Part shown: positions 31,880 through 41,000 of the stretch, piece by piece
How the letters are laid out: each line of letters opens with the position of its first letter
How positions within the stretch are numbered: the stretch's first letter is position 1
From: a virus
Virus record (IMG/VR): IMGVR_UViG_3300005613_004257
Span: 1 to 46,491 of that record
Length of the DNA stretch: 46,491 nucleotides
Strand: one strand, 5' to 3'
Position numbers and translations under genes: made by a program
Notes under the pieces: generated by a model
The model's database searches: none
What the model saw: the letters and a program-made list of their open reading frames with translations, nothing else
What the model was told of the DNA's origin: nothing

Positions 31880-34800
31880 GTTTTATGGGGATAATAATAT
31901 TGATGAGAAGCAGAGAATAGCCGACAGGAAAGAAGTGCTCTTGGTGGTGCCGGAAAAGGATTATGATATCTCATGGGCTTTGAAGGGTCTGTTGCTTGAT
32001 AAGGCCGAGGTTGTTGTGACCTGGCCAAAGGATGATGTTGATTTACTTGCTGAGGTTTCGGCTGTTAGGGCGAAGGTGGTTCTACAACTTGGTAAGCAGT
32101 TCTCCAGGAAGTTTATGTTTGCTGAGGATGAGTCGGGACTTGATGCTGTAAAGAAGTCTATTGAAAATGGTTTGCCTGATGAGTATGTGGTACTTCATCA
32201 TCATGATGAATTCAGCATACGTGATGGTGTTGGCTCGATGAAACAACTTTTGAAATTGATTAAGGCCCAGGGAAGGTCTTTTTGCTGTGTGACTAATCAC
32301 GGAAGTGTGGGTGGTTGGATAAAGCAGTATAACGAGTGTAAAAAGGCTGGTGTAAAGGCTATATTTGGGATGGAGGCCTATGTAAGTGGTTACAGAGGTG
32401 ACGACCCTGAAGAAAGAAAGAAGCATAGGTCGGCAAATCATCTTGTTCTTTTGGCTAAGAATATGGAGGGCTTCGAGAATATAATTAAGATTCATAATGA
32501 TGCCCAGATTGATGGATTTTATTACTCACCCAGGATTGTTGCTGATACTGCTAAGAGGTATGGCAAGGGTGTCGTGGCGACTTCTGCATGTATGAAGGGC
32601 GAGATTGCTACTGCTCTTATGGCTGGTGAGAAGGATAAGGCGCTTGAGGTTTATAAGACCTACTCAGAGGCTTTTGATGAGTTCTATATAGAGATTCAGA
32701 TTATAGAGTTTGAGATGCAGCGTGAGGCTAATAGGTTGCTTATAGAGTTTGCCAAAGAGGTTGATGCTCCTTTGATTCTGGCGTGTGATAGTCATTATCT
32801 GGAGCCTGAGCATTCTGAGACTCATGACCTGTTGATGTGTATAAGGCAGGGTAAGACAATAATGGACCAGCATGAGAAGGATGATGTGTGGAGCTTCGAG
32901 GTGAAGAATCTGTATTATAGAAATGCTTCTCAGATGAGGGATGTTTTTGAGAGTGGTTATGTAGACAGGAATGGGGATAAGCAGGAGCCGTTCAAGGATG
33001 ATATCTTTACTGAAGAGGTGTTTAGAGAGGCAATGGCTAATACCAGGAAGGTAGCTGTTGAGGCTGAGGATATAGAGCTTGACTCGACTATCAAATTACC
33101 GAAGTTGTACCAGGATAGTAAGAAGATGTTGAGGAAGAAAGTGAATGAGGGTTTCACTAGAAGGGGTCTTGGTAAGGTAACAAACTCAAAGGAGTATCTT
33201 GATAGGGTAAGGTATGAGTTTGATGTAATAAACAAGTTGGGTTGGGCTGATTATTTTCTTGTGATGGATAAGATTGTGTCTGCGTCTGTGGAGAAGTTTG
33301 GGGAGTGGGCAATAGGTTATGGCAGGGGTTCTGCTGCTGGGTCGTTGGTGTCGTATTGTCTTGGACTGACGGATATAGACCCGGTGGAGTATGGTTTGCT
33401 GTTTGAGAGATTCCTTGATGAGGGTCGTCCTGACCCGCCTGATATTGATACTGACTTTGACCCAAGAATAAGGGAGTGGGTAAAGCAGTATATAGTTGAG
33501 GCTTTTGGAGAGGACAATGTGTGTTCGATAGGTACTTATCAGACCTATAAGACAAGGGCTGTGATACTGGACGTGGCAAGGGCTCTGGGAGAGGATGTCA
33601 TAGAGGCTAACCAGGTTACAAAGAGGATGGACCCGTTGAAGTCGTTTGAGGATGAAGAGGGAGAGTCTCATAAGGTTGATGATATGGGATTTGATGAACT
33701 TTGTGAGCAGTATCCTGAGTTGAATGATTACTTTGAGATTCATCCTGATGTAAGGATGCATTCTGAGATTCTTAGGAATCAGGTTAAGAATATGGGTACC
33801 CATGCTGGGGGTATGATAATCTCTGACATGAACCTGAAGGGTAGAATACCTGTATTATGGGATAAGGCTTCGAGTGCGGAGCGTAAGGTTATATCTGCAT
33901 GGGCAGAGGCTGGTGGCAATGAAGAACTTAGTTCTGTGGGCTTGGTTAAATTCGATTTGCTTGGATTGAATAATCTTCCTGTGATATCTGATTGCGTAAA
34001 GTTGATAGAGGATACCAGGGGTGAAAAACTCAAGAGGCATGATATGCCGATTGATGACCGCGAAGCTATAAAGATTGGTTCAAAGGAGAATCTTGTTGGT
34101 ATATTCCAGTTGGAGAATCCGGGGACATTCCCGATAGCTAAGGAAGTTGGTCTGGAGTCGTTGGCTGATGTATCTGCTTTGACCTCTTTGATTCGTCCTG
34201 GGCCGAGGGATATGGGAATGGATATGACTTATGCTAAGAGGAAGCATGGGGAGCCTTATGAGTCGATAGAGATGCTTGAGGAGATAATGGAAGAGACTCA
34301 TGGTGTCATGACTTACCAGGAACAGATGATGAAGATTTCCAGAGTCATGTGTGGGTTTGATGGACCGATGTCGAATAAGCTCAGGAAGGCTTGTGGTAAG
34401 AAGATTAAAGAGCTGATGGACTCGATAAGGGAGAAGTTTATAGAGGGTGCACAGCCGAATATCAAGGATGGCAAGGTTACCCAGGCGCAGGTAGAAAAGA
34501 TATGGGACTTGATTGCCAGTTTTGCGAAGTACTCATTTAATAAAACAGTTGACAAGGATGAGTTGGTTTTATATAGTGATGGACGTACTGCTAGGATAGA
34601 GGATGTAAAATCTGGTGACCGAGTTGTATGTTTTGATGGTAACGGTTTTGTGGAGACAGAGGTTATAGAGCGTCATGACCATGGATGTCTTCCGGCTTAT
34701 GAGTATGTTTTTGATGATGGTTCGGTTCATGTATGTACTGTGAATCATAAGTTTTTGACATCTGAAGGACAGCTTCCAATAAGGGATGTATTTAAACGAG

Positions 34801-37313
34801 GACTTGGGGTTTATGCCAAAGGCATTGAAAAATTGGAAATGTCTGACGTGCGGAGATGTATTTCAGACAAAGAGAGCATTGGCTCTACATCGGAAGGAAA
34901 GCGGACATTCACAGAAAGGGTGTCCGAAGAAATCCAGATGTGTGGGGTGCGGATTGGAAATGAAGACGGAAAGGGAATGCAGTCGTCATCAGGCTTCGTG
35001 TCCGAGTGCCATAGATGTGGCGAACAAAAACAGAAGAGAGAAGTGTTTTCAGAACCTGGAGTCTGCCAACAGGGTTCTTTCGGAAATGATGGAGAAGGAG
35101 AGGAAAGATGTCCGGAAGAGGACTATGGAGAATACTATTTGGAGTCAGGAGGTAAGAGAGTTGAGGTCAGAGATGATGAAGGGGTTATGGAAAGACCCAC
35201 TATTCAGAGAGAAGGCGATAAGGACTTCATCGGAAACAGCCAAGAAGACATCAGCGAGACCGGAGATTCAAAAACAGAGAACTGCGAACTTGGCTCGATG
35301 GAGAAAAGAACACCCAGAGGAGTTCAAGGCAATAACCAGAAAGGCTCAGGCGTCCCCGAAACACTCAAGGGCAGAAGGTTGGCTACAGGAGAGACTGAAG
35401 GGTCGCAGATTCAAAAGAAGCGTTCAGGTTCGGTGCGGGAAGAAGACGAAGCAAGTGGACTTTGTGAGGTCGGATATGTGGATAGAAGTAGACGGAGCAT
35501 GGCACTTCGGTCTGGACTTCACACGAAAACGCTATCCAGGAGAGAAGGTTCACAAGAGGGATTTGATGCTGAACAGAGAAGCGGAAAAGCGTCAAATAAC
35601 ATTAGTGAGGCTGGGATTGGGGTGTTGGAGGGGTCATGGAAAGAGAATACTCAAGGACGATTGGATGGAGTTTTTGATGCAGATGATTCAAAAGCCGGTG
35701 CCGGGTGTGTATCTGTGCGGAGAGTGTTATCAGAGCGGTTTGTGGGAGTTAGACAGATGTACGACTTGGAAGTATCTCACCCTTCCCATAATTTCTGTTT
35801 AGCGAGTGGACTCGTGACATCGAATAGCCATGCTGTATGTTATTCAGCCATATCAACTGTAGAGTTGTGGTTGAAGTATAATTATCCAGTGGAGTATATG
35901 ACAGCTCTTATCAATAATACTAAGTTGGGTAAGAAGAAGCACGGCAAGGATGTGTTTGTGTGGTATATGAATTATGCAAGGAAGAGCGGTATAGAGATAC
36001 TGGGTCCGGATATTAGTAAGAGTAAGACTGGGTTTACAATCGAAAATGGTAAGATAAGGTTCTCTCTGGGTCATATAAAGAATGTGGCTTCACAGGCTAA
36101 GGTGGTAGAGTCATTCCAGCCGATAAAGAGTGTTGAGGACTTCCATGAGAGGGTAAAGGCTGAGACTGTTAGTGCAGCGGGGAGGAAGTCTTCCAGAAGA
36201 CCTAATAAGAAGGTAGTCGAGCATCTTATAGCTGCCGGGGCATTTGATTGTTTCGGTACCAGGAATGAAATGATTGCAGAGTATTATAAGGTGAGGAAGA
36301 ATAAGAAGGATGGAGACCCGCCAGAGAGAACAGATAAGGAATGGCAGGAGTTGGAATTGGAAGTTACTGGTATGTGTTTGTCAATACCTCCTCTTTATAA
36401 GAGCTATCAGGAAGAGATTAAAGAACATAAGTTAAAGATGTGTGGTGATGTCGAGGAAGATATAAAGAGAATGAAAGTGTTCGGTAGGATAGAGGGAGTT
36501 ACTGCAAAGCGGTCGAAGGCTGGAAATCAGATGTTTATTGTTCAGATGGGTGATGGCATAGATTCATTCACTTTCTTTGTATTCCAGGCGGCTAAGGAGT
36601 ACTTTAAGGACAATTTCAGAGTAGGGATGATAGTTGGAATGCCTTTGAGTAGGTTTGATGATGGAGGAGCAAGGTTCTTTGATGACAGGGGAGAGCCTGT
36701 TATTATTCCGGAAAAAAAGGATGTAAAGGTAAATCATGTTAAGAAAGATATTCATTTACCTGGTGTGAATAATAGAAGGAAGATAAGGGTTTTAAGTAAT
36801 GGGTATGAGATTTATTTTTCAGAAGGGGATATTGAATATGAAGATGGGACTTATGACCAGTTTTATGTGAGTGTTGAGCAAGGTAGTGCTGAGAGTTTCG
36901 ATTATAATTCAGATTTTGTATTGGATAAGAATATATTTTTAGCCTTGATGGATTTAGGTAGTTTATATGGAGAGCAAGTAGTTTATGATGATTTCTTGAA
37001 GTTTTATAATATGACTAAGTCTGTTGTTGAGGGCAAGGAATTTGGTCAGATGCAGTCTGTTTTTGATTGTATATTGGAATTGTCAAAGAGGTATAGAAAG
37101 GATGCATTAAGAGTTGAGGTGGTATTCTCATGGTTGTATTCTGCTATGGTGGCAGAGGAAAATAAGAGAAATACGAAATTGGGGAAGAGAGTTAAAAGAT
37201 TAGGAGTGTATCAAGTTTTAATTGAGAATATGTCTCCAGAAAATGCTTCTGAGTTTTCGTGTGATAAGACGTGGCAGTGGATTGATGGAGAGTGTGAGAA
37301 GAGAGGTCTCTAA
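31869..37313 (+). CDS. dnaE: DNA polymerase III alpha subunit precursor with an intein
   Basis: 1814 residues from the ATG at 31869 (GGGAG upstream); the frame is open to ATG 31824. An N-terminal PHP domain starts around residue 95 (LHHHDEFSIRDG, VTNHG). The palm has PDIDTDF with D525 and D527/D529, then LIRPGPRDMGMDMTYAKRKHGEP. The FNK motif is followed by the intein (893-1319), then SHAVCYSAISTVELWLKYN. An OB-fold region (RIEGVTAKRSKAGNQMFIVQMGDG) follows near residue 1545. The last ~190 residues look different in composition. Splicing would give about 1387 residues. This is the replicative polymerase, so the phage brings its own, and splicing is probably essential for activity. Confidence 0.9.
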   Translation: MLDKFYGDNNIDEKQRIADRKEVLLVVPEKDYDISWALKGLLLDKAEVVVTWPKDDVDLLAEVSAVRAKVVLQLGKQFSRKFMFAEDESGLDAVKKSIENGLPDEYVVLHHHDEFSIRDGVGSMKQLLKLIKAQGRSFCCVTNHGSVGGWIKQYNECKKAGVKAIFGMEAYVSGYRGDDPEERKKHRSANHLVLLAKNMEGFENIIKIHNDAQIDGFYYSPRIVADTAKRYGKGVVATSACMKGEIATALMAGEKDKALEVYKTYSEAFDEFYIEIQIIEFEMQREANRLLIEFAKEVDAPLILACDSHYLEPEHSETHDLLMCIRQGKTIMDQHEKDDVWSFEVKNLYYRNASQMRDVFESGYVDRNGDKQEPFKDDIFTEEVFREAMANTRKVAVEAEDIELDSTIKLPKLYQDSKKMLRKKVNEGFTRRGLGKVTNSKEYLDRVRYEFDVINKLGWADYFLVMDKIVSASVEKFGEWAIGYGRGSAAGSLVSYCLGLTDIDPVEYGLLFERFLDEGRPDPPDIDTDFDPRIREWVKQYIVEAFGEDNVCSIGTYQTYKTRAVILDVARALGEDVIEANQVTKRMDPLKSFEDEEGESHKVDDMGFDELCEQYPELNDYFEIHPDVRMHSEILRNQVKNMGTHAGGMIISDMNLKGRIPVLWDKASSAERKVISAWAEAGGNEELSSVGLVKFDLLGLNNLPVISDCVKLIEDTRGEKLKRHDMPIDDREAIKIGSKENLVGIFQLENPGTFPIAKEVGLESLADVSALTSLIRPGPRDMGMDMTYAKRKHGEPYESIEMLEEIMEETHGVMTYQEQMMKISRVMCGFDGPMSNKLRKACGKKIKELMDSIREKFIEGAQPNIKDGKVTQAQVEKIWDLIASFAKYSFNKTVDKDELVLYSDGRTARIEDVKSGDRVVCFDGNGFVETEVIERHDHGCLPAYEYVFDDGSVHVCTVNHKFLTSEGQLPIRDVFKRGLGVYAKGIEKLEMSDVRRCISDKESIGSTSEGKRTFTERVSEEIQMCGVRIGNEDGKGMQSSSGFVSECHRCGEQKQKREVFSEPGVCQQGSFGNDGEGEERCPEEDYGEYYLESGGKRVEVRDDEGVMERPTIQREGDKDFIGNSQEDISETGDSKTENCELGSMEKRTPRGVQGNNQKGSGVPETLKGRRLATGETEGSQIQKKRSGSVREEDEASGLCEVGYVDRSRRSMALRSGLHTKTLSRREGSQEGFDAEQRSGKASNNISEAGIGVLEGSWKENTQGRLDGVFDADDSKAGAGCVSVRRVLSERFVGVRQMYDLEVSHPSHNFCLASGLVTSNSHAVCYSAISTVELWLKYNYPVEYMTALINNTKLGKKKHGKDVFVWYMNYARKSGIEILGPDISKSKTGFTIENGKIRFSLGHIKNVASQAKVVESFQPIKSVEDFHERVKAETVSAAGRKSSRRPNKKVVEHLIAAGAFDCFGTRNEMIAEYYKVRKNKKDGDPPERTDKEWQELELEVTGMCLSIPPLYKSYQEEIKEHKLKMCGDVEEDIKRMKVFGRIEGVTAKRSKAGNQMFIVQMGDGIDSFTFFVFQAAKEYFKDNFRVGMIVGMPLSRFDDGGARFFDDRGEPVIIPEKKDVKVNHVKKDIHLPGVNNRRKIRVLSNGYEIYFSEGDIEYEDGTYDQFYVSVEQGSAESFDYNSDFVLDKNIFLALMDLGSLYGEQVVYDDFLKFYNMTKSVVEGKEFGQMQSVFDCILELSKRYRKDALRVEVVFSWLYSAMVAEENKRNTKLGKRVKRLGVYQVLIENMSPENASEFSCDKTWQWIDGECEKRGL
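34545..35825 (+). other. Intein 3: in Pol III alpha, with Thr at position 1 and an overprinted linker
   Basis: 427 residues between FAKYSFNK and SHAVCYS. Block A is TVDKDELVLYSDGRTARIEDV, aligned with the usual CVDGDTLV but starting with Thr. Block B has TxxH (CTVNHKF). Block F is MYDLEVSHPSHNFCLASG, and the end is LVTSN before Ser+1, with Ser replacing the penultimate His. Between them ~310 residues of Gly/Glu/Ser/Arg-rich sequence have no recognisable fold; this stretch is the intein-frame reading of the endonuclease gene in the +1 frame. The site lies four residues after the position used by the split DnaE inteins of cyanobacteria. Confidence 0.85.
34813..35802 (+). CDS. Vsr/EDxHD-like homing endonuclease nested out of frame in the Pol III intein
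   Basis: 329 residues in the +1 frame relative to the polymerase. ATG 34813 is chosen over 34786 because the protein then starts directly before a zinc finger and GAGG and GGGG lie upstream; the site is weaker than in the helicase intein. Zinc finger 1 uses C10, C13, H26, H32; finger 2 uses C43, C46, H59, C63. A helical DPLFREK segment matches DPVFRKK in the other nested enzyme. The core has D216, IEVDG..H (E225, D227, H231), D250 and LVRLGLGCW. The last codons overlap block F of the intein, and the stop is 23 bases before the splice junction. Confidence 0.85.
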   Translation: MPKALKNWKCLTCGDVFQTKRALALHRKESGHSQKGCPKKSRCVGCGLEMKTERECSRHQASCPSAIDVANKNRREKCFQNLESANRVLSEMMEKERKDVRKRTMENTIWSQEVRELRSEMMKGLWKDPLFREKAIRTSSETAKKTSARPEIQKQRTANLARWRKEHPEEFKAITRKAQASPKHSRAEGWLQERLKGRRFKRSVQVRCGKKTKQVDFVRSDMWIEVDGAWHFGLDFTRKRYPGEKVHKRDLMLNREAEKRQITLVRLGLGCWRGHGKRILKDDWMEFLMQMIQKPVPGVYLCGECYQSGLWELDRCTTWKYLTLPIISV

Positions 37314-37325
37314 AAGGAGGATAAG

Positions 37326-37670
37326 ATGAAGATAGAAAAGGGTTCGTTATTGAAGGTGACCACTAAGACGCAGGATGATGTATTTGGGGATGTCTTGTGG
37401 GAGATAGATGAGATAGGTTTGCCGGCTCCTGAGAAGGAGAGGGCGGGTGAGAATGATGGCGTGAGATGTATCATTCTCGGTGGTACTGGTCCTGCTGCGA
37501 GGAAGGGATTCGTAGTGATAGATTCTGAGGCCAGGATTGCTGGTGATGTCGCTAATGGTATCACAGAGATTAAGCCGGCGAGTGATAGGGATATACTTAT
37601 GTCGGCATATCCAGAGAAGGTGGATGACCCGGTTCATTCTGGGAGTGGGTGTTTTGAGGTGGAGATGTGA
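37326..37670 (+). CDS. Unknown small protein
   Basis: 114 residues, AAAGGAGG upstream. Beta-rich pattern (LLKVTTKTQDDVFGDVLWEI) with a Gly-rich centre (IILGGTGPAARKGFVVID). No catalytic motif recognised. The stop overlaps the GTG of the next gene. Confidence 0.6.
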   Translation: MKIEKGSLLKVTTKTQDDVFGDVLWEIDEIGLPAPEKERAGENDGVRCIILGGTGPAARKGFVVIDSEARIAGDVANGITEIKPASDRDILMSAYPEKVDDPVHSGSGCFEVEM

Positions 37671-38260
37671 TAGTTGAGCCGGTACAGAAGGTTGAACCCA
37701 TATGTGAGTCGAAGGTTGAGAAGACTTTTGATATCCCGGGTTCTATCTTGTACCGGGTAGAGGCGACATGTCCTGACGGAACAACTAAGGTCTTTGATAA
37801 GACCAGGGCATATACTGAGTCTGTTGAACTGTCTTCTGATGGCAAGATAAAGGTTAGGATAGGAGCTAAGCAGGACCGTCATAGGGCTACGGCTCCTTAT
37901 CCTTATCATTATCTTTGTGATGATAGGCTTTTGTGTGTGGTGAAGATTAATAAGATGGAGACCTTGTCAAATGAGGATGAGGGTTACAGAACTTTTGCTC
38001 TGAATTATAACTTGTTCTGTATAGACTGGGATGCGTGTCTGGTTATGCATGGTTCTGGAGGGATGAAGCAGATTTATGTGACAAGCAGGGCAGAATGGGA
38101 TAGGGGTGTTTTGGAATCCTATAACAGGGAAGTCCAGATGTTTTTGAAAGTTGATGAGGAGCGTGGTGTTCCTCTTGGGATAGCCTATTCCATGATGAGT
38201 GATGGTGTTAAGAAATGGATTGATGTGGCAAGAGCTGAGATGGTCAGAAAGTTCAGGTAA
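37667..38260 (+). CDS. Unknown protein
   Basis: 197 residues starting at GTG 37667, which overlaps the previous stop (GTGA) with GAGGTGGAG upstream. Mixed alpha/beta; a HRATAPYPYHYLCDDRLLCV segment near the middle is distinctive but not one I know. The C-terminal third is helical. It lies just before the glycosyltransferase genes and may belong with them or with the preceding small protein. Confidence 0.6.
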   Translation: MIVEPVQKVEPICESKVEKTFDIPGSILYRVEATCPDGTTKVFDKTRAYTESVELSSDGKIKVRIGAKQDRHRATAPYPYHYLCDDRLLCVVKINKMETLSNEDEGYRTFALNYNLFCIDWDACLVMHGSGGMKQIYVTSRAEWDRGVLESYNREVQMFLKVDEERGVPLGIAYSMMSDGVKKWIDVARAEMVRKFR

Positions 38261-38271
38261 TTGGAGGAGTT

Positions 38272-39192
38272 ATGACGAGGGTACGGGTAGTTATTTGTTA
38301 TGAGGCTGGAACTGCTCCGATATTGGAGTCTTGTCTTGGTTCAATAGGGGCTTATACTGATTATCAGGATGCTAAAGTTTTGGTGGTGTCAAGAGATTTC
38401 GATGAAGCAGGGGCAGATGTTATTCTGGGTTATGACTTTGCTCAGATGGCGCGGATTGATATAGGAGTAGAGCCTGATGTATCAAGCAGGGTGCATGGGA
38501 TGATGCTTGATAATATATGGCCGGGAATAGATGAAGAACTTATTCTTACCTTGGATTCTGATTGTATGCCGATTGCCAAGGGGTGGTTGCAGGGCCTGGT
38601 GGATATGATTGATAATGGTGCTGATGTGGCAGGGATATTGCATCCGTGGGCACCTCCTCCTGATGATATGAAGAAGACCAAGATTGAGTGGAGGGTAAGG
38701 AGTCAGCATTGTTGGAATGTAACACATGTGGCTTGTCAGCTTGTTAGAAAGAGTTTCTTGGAGTCTGCTGGGGTTGGTTATAATGAGGGTGATGATACTG
38801 GGCTTGCCATACCGATGAAGGCATTGGAAATGGGTAAAAAGGTTGATGGATACAAGGTGACGAGATGTCCTAAGCCGGCAGTGAAGGAAACTGCTTCAGA
38901 GGGTGAGTATGAACCATTGATAGACCCGGAGTTTAATAGGTATGTCTGTTTGGTGTTTGGGGATAAAGTATATCACCAGGGTGGTTATACAAGGAAAACT
39001 ACTTTTGGAGATGAGGCTCAATGGGAGGAATCATTTGGTTGGGCCATGAAGAGGGTAGTTGATGAGTATTCTGCTGACTTTCTTCTAAATGATAGGCTTT
39101 CTTATAAGTTTAAACTGGACAAGGAGGAAGAGGTCGCTGCTGAAAAGATGCAGAGGCTTTTTGGATTCAGGTCAGAGAGGATGCAGGGATGA
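38272..39192 (+). CDS. Glycosyltransferase, GT-A fold
   Basis: 306 residues. An N-terminal nucleotide-sugar-binding beta-alpha region is followed by the DxD-type motif (LTLDSDCM, residues ~89-96). A later segment RVRSQHCWNVTHVACQLV and GDDTG are shared with the next gene, so the two are paralogues. It should transfer a sugar from a nucleotide sugar; the acceptor is unknown. TTGGAGGAG precedes the ATG. It opens a six-gene block whose products may glycosylate virions, phage DNA or host polymers. Confidence 0.75.
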   Translation: MTRVRVVICYEAGTAPILESCLGSIGAYTDYQDAKVLVVSRDFDEAGADVILGYDFAQMARIDIGVEPDVSSRVHGMMLDNIWPGIDEELILTLDSDCMPIAKGWLQGLVDMIDNGADVAGILHPWAPPPDDMKKTKIEWRVRSQHCWNVTHVACQLVRKSFLESAGVGYNEGDDTGLAIPMKALEMGKKVDGYKVTRCPKPAVKETASEGEYEPLIDPEFNRYVCLVFGDKVYHQGGYTRKTTFGDEAQWEESFGWAMKRVVDEYSADFLLNDRLSYKFKLDKEEEVAAEKMQRLFGFRSERMQG

Positions 39193-40082
39193 TAAATGTT
39201 CTTATAGCTTATGTGGCAGGTACTGAGAGGATGATGAGGGCTTGCCTGGAGTCTATAAAAAGGCATGATGCTGGGGTAGATTATAGGGTAGTGGTGATAT
39301 CCGATAATGAGGCCTGGGATGAGGCTAAAGAGCTTTTTGGGGGTGAAGTAGGTGAGGTGGTTTCATATTCAGTTGATAAAAGTGCCATAGGTAGTGAGAG
39401 ACATGCTTCGTTGCTGGATAAGTATATGAGGACCGCTGAAGGCATGGTTTTGACTATGGATTCGGACTGTATGGTGGTTGCTGATGGCTGGCTTAAGGAG
39501 TTATGGAGTCTTTATAGGCCTGACCATGGGTTGATTTTACCGGGGATAAGATGGCCCTGGGAGCCGATGAAGAAGCCTACAGATGATATTGAGGGCCGTG
39601 TGAGGAGCTTTCATAACTGGGATAGGACTTGGGTGGCTTGTCAGTTGGTTGACCCTGGATGGATTAGGGAGAAGGGTTTAACTTATGCTGGCGGAGATGA
39701 TACGGGTTTTGAATTGGCTAATGCTGCTGAAGAAGATGGGATGCAGATGCATGGATGGCTACCGACGAGATGTGCTCTTCCGGATGGTGAACTTGACCCG
39801 GAACTGAATCGGATGGTCTGTGTGGTGTATGGGGATAAGGTGGTTCATATAGGTGGTGGCTCCGGGGAAGCAGTGGGAAGAGTAGTTGATGTTGATGGTA
39901 TGTATAAGGATGCTATCGAGAGAGTTTTGGAAGAGCAAGGGGCTGAGTGGATGCTTGATGAGAAGGAGAGTCATAAGTATGCTTTTGACAGAGAAGATGA
40001 GGTCATAGAGTATAAGATGATGATTATGTATAGTGAGATGAGAAGGTACTTGCAGACGCATGATAGTCTTTTTAGGAGTTAA
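39189..40082 (+). CDS. Glycosyltransferase, GT-A fold, paralogue of the preceding gene
   Basis: 297 residues. The ATG overlaps the preceding stop (ATGA). DxD motif LTMDSDCM (residues ~89-96) and shared segments RVRSFHNWDRTWVACQLV and GDDTG show descent from a common ancestor with the neighbour. The two are diverged outside these blocks, which suggests different donors or acceptors. The acceptor is not readable from the sequence. Confidence 0.75.
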   Translation: MINVLIAYVAGTERMMRACLESIKRHDAGVDYRVVVISDNEAWDEAKELFGGEVGEVVSYSVDKSAIGSERHASLLDKYMRTAEGMVLTMDSDCMVVADGWLKELWSLYRPDHGLILPGIRWPWEPMKKPTDDIEGRVRSFHNWDRTWVACQLVDPGWIREKGLTYAGGDDTGFELANAAEEDGMQMHGWLPTRCALPDGELDPELNRMVCVVYGDKVVHIGGGSGEAVGRVVDVDGMYKDAIERVLEEQGAEWMLDEKESHKYAFDREDEVIEYKMMIMYSEMRRYLQTHDSLFRS

Positions 40083-40094
40083 AGGAGGTAAGGT

Positions 40095-41000
40095 ATGAAG
40101 TTGCCATTTGAATATAGTTCGATTGAAAGTGACATGGTGGGTAAGAGGTTTGCCGTGTATAGAAATAGGATAGGCTCTCAGAGGTTTAGGAAGCTGGTCG
40201 AGTTCGACATGAAAGAAGGAGGCGAGGCTGAGGGTGTATCAGAGTGGAATGTAGAGGAAGGTTCTTTGAAAGTAGTTCATAGTCCTAAAGATGGCTTTTA
40301 TGAGTTTGGTGGACTTGAAGTGGTGAATGGTAAGGTTTGTATGTCGGGATATCACAGTGTTGAGAAGGGTTCGATGTATAAGGTTATGATGTCAGAGGTT
40401 TCTCCTATAGGGGAGGACTTTGGGCTGTGTATATCAAGTCATAAGGATTATGAAGAGGCATTACCTGGTATTTACAAGTCATTGGACAAGGCAGGATTTA
40501 AAGGCCCGGTGAATGTAGTTGTAGGTGGTTGTAAGAATGTTGATGCCGGTAAAGTGCATGAGACGGGTAATGTAAAAGTGATAACCAGTGAGGTTAATCA
40601 TATGGGTTTCACGGCATTGTCTGAGGTCTCTGATGTCAAGCCTTATTGGATGCTCCTGCATGATACTTGTTCGGTGGATAGTGATTTTGTTGCCAAGGCT
40701 TCGAGTATAGATATCGGTTTGAATCCGGATATGGTTTTGTTTGGTGATGCCGATGAGAAGTTAGAGATAGGTCTTTATTCTGCTGAGTATGTAAAGGGAC
40801 TTGACCTGGGGTTGAGGAGTGTGGGGATGCTTAAGAAGCTGGTTGAAAATGCTTCTGTGGTTGTAGAGTCTATTTCTGTTCCGAATTATAAAGGTGAAGA
40901 CGATGTTTATGGCTCGGGTATTATGAGAAAAGTCCTTGAAATGGACCGAGTTGGAGTGAGAAAGTATGTTGGAAGAAGGATGGTTGGAGGCCGGCCTTAG
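40095..41000 (+). CDS. Glycosyltransferase-like protein with a lost or altered DxD
   Basis: 301 residues. Residues 1-105 form a separate beta-rich part. From ~115 the order resembles a GT-A domain: LCISSHKDYEEALPGIYKSL, then a strand and YWMLLHDTC where DxD is expected, so the key acids are changed to HDT. A VLFGDADEK segment may supply acids instead. AAAGGAGG upstream; it overlaps the next gene by 35 bases. Family call is by pattern and context and is tentative. Confidence 0.45.
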   Translation: MKLPFEYSSIESDMVGKRFAVYRNRIGSQRFRKLVEFDMKEGGEAEGVSEWNVEEGSLKVVHSPKDGFYEFGGLEVVNGKVCMSGYHSVEKGSMYKVMMSEVSPIGEDFGLCISSHKDYEEALPGIYKSLDKAGFKGPVNVVVGGCKNVDAGKVHETGNVKVITSEVNHMGFTALSEVSDVKPYWMLLHDTCSVDSDFVAKASSIDIGLNPDMVLFGDADEKLEIGLYSAEYVKGLDLGLRSVGMLKKLVENASVVVESISVPNYKGEDDVYGSGIMRKVLEMDRVGVRKYVGRRMVGGRP

